The notes beneath the pieces were generated by a model, which ran no database searches, was not told where the DNA came from, and saw only the letters and a program-made list of their open reading frames with translations. A program made the translations under genes and the position numbers. This document shows, piece by piece, positions 16,700-20,661 of a stretch of DNA of 20,661 nt. How positions within the stretch are numbered: the stretch's first letter is position 1; every line of letters begins with the position of its first letter. Source of the stretch: Nitrospirota bacterium (GTDB lineage Bacteria > Nitrospirota > Nitrospiria > Nitrospirales > UBA8639); the NCBI GenBank assembly GCA_003228495.1, contig QIDY01000253.1, positions 1 through 20,661 on the forward strand, in the 5' to 3' direction.

Positions 16700-16711
16700 C
16701 AACCAGTCCTC

Positions 16712-16740
16712 ACACTAGCATTTTCCTAATTCAAAGGCAA
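16712..16740 (-). promoter_or_regulatory. Possible sigma70-type promoter of the rimP operon
   Basis: On the minus strand TTGCCT (16735-16740) and TAGTGT (16712-16717) are separated by exactly 17 bases, and a TGC directly before the -10 makes it an extended -10. Transcription would begin near 16705, just ahead of the terminator stem. Matches to the consensus are only partial. Confidence 0.4.
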
Positions 16741-16897
16741 GATATCGGAAAGGCCTTTCGCCATTCCCCTAGACCATCATTCTGAAAAGCTTCGTGAGCC
16801 TTGAGGGACCATCATAGGCATAAGATCATCTCCGTGATAGACTAATTTTCGGGGGAATACTCCATTTTTTCGTTATCACTAGAGAGGAATTCAGCAG

Positions 16898-17827
16898 ATG
16901 CCCACAATCATTTCTGTGGCTTCCGGAAAGGGCGGCGTCGGGAAAAGTATGGTCGTCAGCAACCTGGGGCTCCTGTTGGCCCGCAAAGGCCAACGCGTGA
17001 TTTTAGTGGATATGGATATTGGCGGCGCCAATCTCCATATTCTCTTCGGAATGTTTCATCCCCCATCAACCCTCACCGATTTTTTTTCGAATCGGTTAAC
17101 ACATCTCAATGACGTCGCCCATTCTATCGCCAATCCCGCATCCCTCAAGCTCATTCCAGGCACGGGAGAAACCCTCATAACGGCAAACCTTCAACATGCC
17201 AAGAAAAAACGCCTTATTCGACATCTCCAAAAACTGGATGCAGATATCATTCTGGTCGATGTCGGAGCTGGAACCAGTTACCACACGCTGGACTTCTTTC
17301 TCCTCGCGGATCATTTTTTGGCCGTGGCCACTCCGGATCCCACCTCGGTCTTAGATCTTTACCGATTTATCAAACTGGCAGCCATTCGGAAAGTCCTCAC
17401 TGCCTTTTTGGCTCGTGATCCCATTGCCGAAGCTCTCCTCAGTAAAGATTTCCACAGCATCACGGAAGTCTTGGAAGCGGTCGGACGCACCAGCGAATCG
17501 GGCGTGGCGTTGGCGCAACAAGCTCTACAAGGATTCCAGCCAGCCTTAATTTTAAATCGGATGACCCCGAAATCTCGGATTAACACGCTGCATTTGCAAC
17601 ATTTGCTCAAACAATATGTTGGGGCCGACCTGTCCGTTCTAGGGAATATTCCGGAAGATCCCCACGTTCAACAGTCCATCTTGAAATATTTACCGGTCGT
17701 GGAATTATCCCCACGGGCTCCGGCAGCACAGGCCTTTGATCAGATAGCGGAGAATATGTTGAAACTGGTCAGGCAACCAGAGGTATTATCAGAACCCCTT
17801 AAAGAACCCAGAAAAATACGTGCCTAG
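16898..17827 (+). CDS. MinD/ParA-family ATPase, FlhG-like
   Basis: This 309-residue P-loop ATPase of the MinD/ParA/SIMIBI class has the deviant Walker A motif KGGVGKS at residues 11-17, including the signature Lys11 and catalytic Lys16. It continues with VDMDIGGANLHILFGM and the Walker B-like segment DIILVDVGAGTSYHTLDFFLLAD. These blocks are those of the FlhG/YlxH-like group rather than of septum-placing MinD or plasmid ParA. Such proteins position flagella or other polar structures, or act in chromosome or cluster placement. I cannot assign the cargo here. The C-terminus ends in a charged tail and shows no clear membrane-targeting amphipathic helix as in MinD. It has an AGAGGA Shine-Dalgarno (16881-16886), stands alone on the plus strand, and its 3' end overlaps the terminator of the convergent gene. 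Confidence 0.85.
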   Translation: MPTIISVASGKGGVGKSMVVSNLGLLLARKGQRVILVDMDIGGANLHILFGMFHPPSTLTDFFSNRLTHLNDVAHSIANPASLKLIPGTGETLITANLQHAKKKRLIRHLQKLDADIILVDVGAGTSYHTLDFFLLADHFLAVATPDPTSVLDLYRFIKLAAIRKVLTAFLARDPIAEALLSKDFHSITEVLEAVGRTSESGVALAQQALQGFQPALILNRMTPKSRINTLHLQHLLKQYVGADLSVLGNIPEDPHVQQSILKYLPVVELSPRAPAAQAFDQIAENMLKLVRQPEVLSEPLKEPRKIRA

Positions 17828-17840
17828 GGCGAAGCACGTA
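17812..17840 (-). terminator. Intrinsic terminator for the SWIM-domain gene, in the end of the ATPase gene
   Basis: Arms TACGTGC (17817-17823) and GCACGTA (17834-17840) form a perfect 7-bp stem with a ten-base loop. On the minus strand it is followed by five T residues (complement of 17812-17816). It lies 26 bases past the stop of the minus gene that ends at 17866, and the TAG stop of the convergent ATPase gene (17825-17827) is in its loop. Confidence 0.65.
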
Positions 17841-17865
17841 CCAACAGAGCTCACGGTTCACGATT

Positions 17866-18774
17866 TCAAGACGGGTCTGACGGAAGTAAGTTACGAATAG
17901 CGTTGGACATTGACTTAAGGGTCATCGAAACACTTTCCAATTCGGCTCCTTTGTTTTGCAATTCCGATTGCATGGTTGATACTTTACTCACCAAGCGATC
18001 TCGCTCTTTGGAAACCTGAGAAAAATCTGACAACGATTCCTCTAATTCTTTGACTTTTTTCTCCAAACCACTACAGGTTGTCTGAGCTGACTCGGACTCC
18101 ACTTTCACCGTCCCTAATTCTTTCGTCAGCGAATCGACCATGTTTTCGGCAGATTGCAAATTCCGCTGAGCATCCATGCGCTCTTCTTCGCTCTCTAAGA
18201 ATTGTTGATTGAGTCGATCAAGCACCCCTGCCCATTCTAGAGCCACCCCACCAAGAGACTTCGGAACTGCAGGCAAGGACGCCTCTTTGCCCAACAGATC
18301 CACCCCCTGCTGAAACCAATCGATAAACAACGTCGCTTCTCGAAAATTCAAGTCCACTGTCGGGGCGGGTTCGCCGGATAAAGGAGATGCCTCGGTAGAA
18401 GGTTCCGGTTCAGCACCAGGGGATGGTGTTGGTGACGGATCAGAAGATTTTGACGGCTCATTGACCGCTGACCCATTATGGAATTGCTGCAGTAAAACGG
18501 CAACACAATGACGGCAAAAAGGCTGTTCCGTCGACGGGCAAGAACACTTGGTGGACAAGGTCCCACCACGTAATTTAATCGTCTGCGAATACACACCATA
18601 CGTGCCATTGACCTCCGCAACCACTTGCGTCCCATTGGCTTCGACAATATTCACTCGTTGATCCGAAAAATATTGGTTGCCAATCTTAAAGACTTGCCCA
18701 CCAACAACGGACTGCACCATTTCAGGATCCAATTGGCCAAGTTCTTGTGCGGAACATGAAATTCGATTTCTCAT
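17866..18774 (-). CDS. SWIM zinc-finger protein with C-terminal coiled coil
   Basis: A 302-residue protein with three parts. Residues 1-100 hold a SWIM-type zinc finger, CxCx(7)CxH (Cys77, Cys79, Cys87, His89, in CSCPSTEQPFCRHC), in the usual setting after a beta-rich YSQTIKLRGGTLSTK stretch. Residues 105-140 form a Pro/Ser/Glu-rich linker. Residues 195-290 show a heptad-like coiled coil rich in Glu, Ser, Leu and Lys. SWIM domains bind DNA or protein partners and are often found next to SNF2 helicases or in transposases, but none is nearby; here it stands alone. No membrane segment or signal. The function is unknown; I infer a nucleic-acid or partner-binding adaptor. It is divergent from the HDOD gene, 131 bases apart, and has its own terminator. 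Confidence 0.8.
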   Translation of the reverse strand: MRNRISCSAQELGQLDPEMVQSVVGGQVFKIGNQYFSDQRVNIVEANGTQVVAEVNGTYGVYSQTIKLRGGTLSTKCSCPSTEQPFCRHCVAVLLQQFHNGSAVNEPSKSSDPSPTPSPGAEPEPSTEASPLSGEPAPTVDLNFREATLFIDWFQQGVDLLGKEASLPAVPKSLGGVALEWAGVLDRLNQQFLESEEERMDAQRNLQSAENMVDSLTKELGTVKVESESAQTTCSGLEKKVKELEESLSDFSQVSKERDRLVSKVSTMQSELQNKGAELESVSMTLKSMSNAIRNLLPSDPS

Positions 18775-18905
18775 CTCACCCTCACATCGTTAAAAACATT
18801 TACAGATTGCCGCACCCGACAAACCCCAGTCTTAACCTTACGGGGAATTTTACCGAAAATGAACGTAAGATCCAACTACCTGTTAATTTCTCTATCTTCG
18901 TGACG

Positions 18906-20489
18906 ATGCCACAAATGGAACAGGCAGCTCCACCAGACCAAACAACGACGCCGTCATTTTTGGAAAGCCTTCTGGCCGATGCTCCGGAAACATTGCCTAT
19001 TCTTCGGCAAAGTTGCATTCAAGTCTTAAATCTTACTCAAGACAAACGTTCCAGTGCCAGCGATATCGGTGATATTATCAAACGCGATCAGGCCATGATG
19101 GCCAATATTATCAAAATCGCTAACAGCCCGGCTTATTTCACCCGTGTCCCCGTAAAAACCTCTACTCATGCCGTTGCCCTCATCGGATTTGATGTCATTC
19201 AGGCCATGGTCGTAGCCGCCCAACTCATTGAACAAGCTGATGCCTTCGGCGCCAAAACATCATGTCTCAAACATCTTCTGGCTCGGGCACTCGTAGCTGG
19301 AACACAAGCACAAGAACTTGGCAAAGCCCTGAATTACCCCGAACCAGGGTTTTTATTTACCAATGCCATGCTCTATTCCCTCGGCGACCTCATTTTAGCT
19401 CTGTGCCGACCGGAAGTCGCCGAGCAATTGGAAGCCTTACGCTTGGAGGATCCAACCAAAGTCCCTAAAGCCGAACTCGCCCTTCTTGGACGCCCCCTAT
19501 CCACGATAGCTGCCACCATGGCCAAACACTGGCATTTGCCCAACAATCTGGTTCACCTTTTGGGGAAAAAGTCCGTCTGGCCAAAAACCCGACCAGAGAA
19601 CGACCAGCAAATCATGGAAGGGATTGTTCGGGCCGCAAATGAACTCAGTTATTGTCTTCTCAACCCTTCCGGCTCCGGGCAAGAAAATGTCTTGCAGTCA
19701 CTCATACAACATTTTCTCCCTCCATTTTCTCTCTCCTATACTCAGCTAGAGCAAACCGTGACTAAGGCCTTCATGCAAGCCTCTGAAATTGCCTCAGCAA
19801 TTAACATTCCTCAACAACACCTACTCCCGGCTTCAGACCCAAATCATACCCCCATGCACAATCAGCAATTACAGAAATTGACTTTTGCCATTCAACAGAC
19901 CTTTCAGTGCAACCAAACACCGAATCAAGGAAAATCCCAACCCCCTTCAACACCACCCAGCCCTCAACCTCAGTCGACTGTGTCATCAACAGACAGCCAA
20001 TTACTGGAATACACACTTGCTGCGATGAAAATTCGGGAACCTTCTCATCTTCTCACCTTTGCCACCCACGCCCTTTATACTTCGTGCGGATTCGAGCGCG
20101 TGTTGCTGGCATTTGTGGTACCAGGGAAGGAAAAATTGGAGGCCAAAATCTGCCATGGGTCCCAAGCAGATGAAATACAAGCGGCATTTCATTGCCCACT
20201 CAATAAAGGAAATTTCTGGAATCATCTCCTCTATCAATACCAACCCATACAATTCCAATCGCTAGAGGATGAAGACACATCCAACGAAATACCAACAGAG
20301 TTCCTCCAGCTCTGGGGCAATTATCCCGGATTAGCCGGCTCCTTATACGCACCCAATAAACCCATCGGCCTGATTTTGGCTGATCGAGGTTCCAGTGGTC
20401 CTCCCTTGACAGATAAGGACTTTGCAGCGTTTTCATTAGTCCTCTCCCAGACAAACGCTAACCTCGCCCGACTAACCCAAGCACACTAA
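18906..20489 (+). CDS. HDOD domain protein with C-terminal GAF-like domain
   Basis: With ATG 18906 the protein has 527 residues. Residues about 20-230 are an HDOD domain: SASDIGDIIKRDQAMMANIIKIANSPAY, then HAVALIGFDVIQAMVV and FTNAMLYSLGDLILALC. HDOD is the degenerate HD-like fold without the metal ligands of true HD phosphohydrolases, found in signalling proteins of unsettled action. Residues about 310-345 form a low-complexity linker (Pro/Gln/Ser-rich), and residues 380-525 look like a GAF sensor domain (FERVLLAFVVPGKEKLEAKI ... IGLILADRGS). HDOD proteins are linked to motility, stress and second-messenger control. Possible earlier starts are GTG 18747 and ATG 18756, but these overlap the divergent gene; the gap of 131 bases favours 18906 or ATG 18915. 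No clear Shine-Dalgarno. Confidence 0.8.
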   Translation: MPQMEQAAPPDQTTTPSFLESLLADAPETLPILRQSCIQVLNLTQDKRSSASDIGDIIKRDQAMMANIIKIANSPAYFTRVPVKTSTHAVALIGFDVIQAMVVAAQLIEQADAFGAKTSCLKHLLARALVAGTQAQELGKALNYPEPGFLFTNAMLYSLGDLILALCRPEVAEQLEALRLEDPTKVPKAELALLGRPLSTIAATMAKHWHLPNNLVHLLGKKSVWPKTRPENDQQIMEGIVRAANELSYCLLNPSGSGQENVLQSLIQHFLPPFSLSYTQLEQTVTKAFMQASEIASAINIPQQHLLPASDPNHTPMHNQQLQKLTFAIQQTFQCNQTPNQGKSQPPSTPPSPQPQSTVSSTDSQLLEYTLAAMKIREPSHLLTFATHALYTSCGFERVLLAFVVPGKEKLEAKICHGSQADEIQAAFHCPLNKGNFWNHLLYQYQPIQFQSLEDEDTSNEIPTEFLQLWGNYPGLAGSLYAPNKPIGLILADRGSSGPPLTDKDFAAFSLVLSQTNANLARLTQAH

Positions 20490-20523
20490 AAAAACGGGCC
20501 CAACTCTAGGAGGTTTAATTTAA

Positions 20524-20584
20524 GGGTCAGACTCGAATTATTATTCCCCCAAGCCTTCTTAAATTTTTAATTCGAGTCTGACCC
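20524..20584. repeat. Inverted repeat, REP/REPIN or MITE-like
   Basis: Arms 20524-20540 (GGGTCAGACTCGAATTA) and 20568-20584 (its exact reverse complement) frame a 27-base loop. The 17-bp perfect stem is far longer than for a normal terminator and no T tract follows in either direction. From memory, GGGTCAGACTCGAATTA-type repeats occur next to REP-associated tyrosine (Y1/RAYT) transposase genes in several phyla; I cannot verify this here. No transposase is visible in the remaining 77 bases. Confidence 0.75.
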
Positions 20585-20661
20585 GAATGGCACTAAGTTA
20601 AGCCCTCTTTGCACGGGATTTTCCTCTATGTGGGATGACTGTCATCTCATGTCTTGGAGCG
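20585..20661. other. Right-edge sequence after the inverted repeat
   Basis: No gene or structure I can support. A transposase gene could begin beyond the window. Confidence 0.3.

Noticed and set aside
16640..16890. A tRNA (for example metY) upstream of rimP, as in E. coli
   Set aside because: No T-loop (GGTTCGANNCC), no acceptor stem and no CCA-like end can be found on the minus strand.

Overview
The window looks like a core-genome segment of a Gram-negative-type bacterium, about half G+C by eye. Gene content and protein style (secreted small proteins, MinD/FlhG-type ATPase, HDOD protein, 403-residue NusA) made me think of the Nitrospirota, possibly a marine-type Nitrospira. This is an inference from memory, not a search result. 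I found no rRNA, tRNA, CRISPR array, prophage or complete insertion sequence.

Layout. (1) 1-4956, plus strand: the tail of pdxJ, then a bifunctional NAD(P)H-hydrate repair gene (nnrE-nnrD) that is split by a single-base frameshift near 385-399, then tsaE and mutS. tsaE and mutS are closely packed. (2) 4999-6229, minus strand: two small exported proteins of unknown function, closed by an intrinsic terminator whose stem lies inside the end of mutS. (3) 6428-16639, minus strand: a classic transcription/translation cluster, read from right to left as rimP, nusA, infB, ylxP-like (DUF503), rbfA, truB, rpsO, pnp and an M16 zinc peptidase. It joins ribosome maturation (RimP, RbfA), transcription elongation and termination (NusA), initiation (IF2), tRNA modification (TruB), S15 and RNA decay (PNPase). 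An intrinsic terminator sits between the likely operon promoter and rimP, so expression may depend on readthrough. (4) 16898-20489: a MinD/FlhG-like ATPase (plus) convergent with a SWIM zinc-finger/coiled-coil protein (minus), which is divergent from an HDOD-GAF protein (plus). This is the least conventional part of the window and could be a small regulatory locus. (5) 20524-20584: a near-perfect 17-bp inverted repeat with a 27-nt loop, resembling a REP/REPIN or MITE-type element, at the right edge.

Most of the window is ordinary and well conserved. The points worth a second look are the nnrE frameshift, the possible CTG start of tsaE, two minus-strand terminators that overlap the 3' ends of convergent genes, the promoter-proximal terminator before rimP, the secreted pair, the SWIM/HDOD pair and the terminal palindrome. 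I did not find a clearly new multi-gene system.
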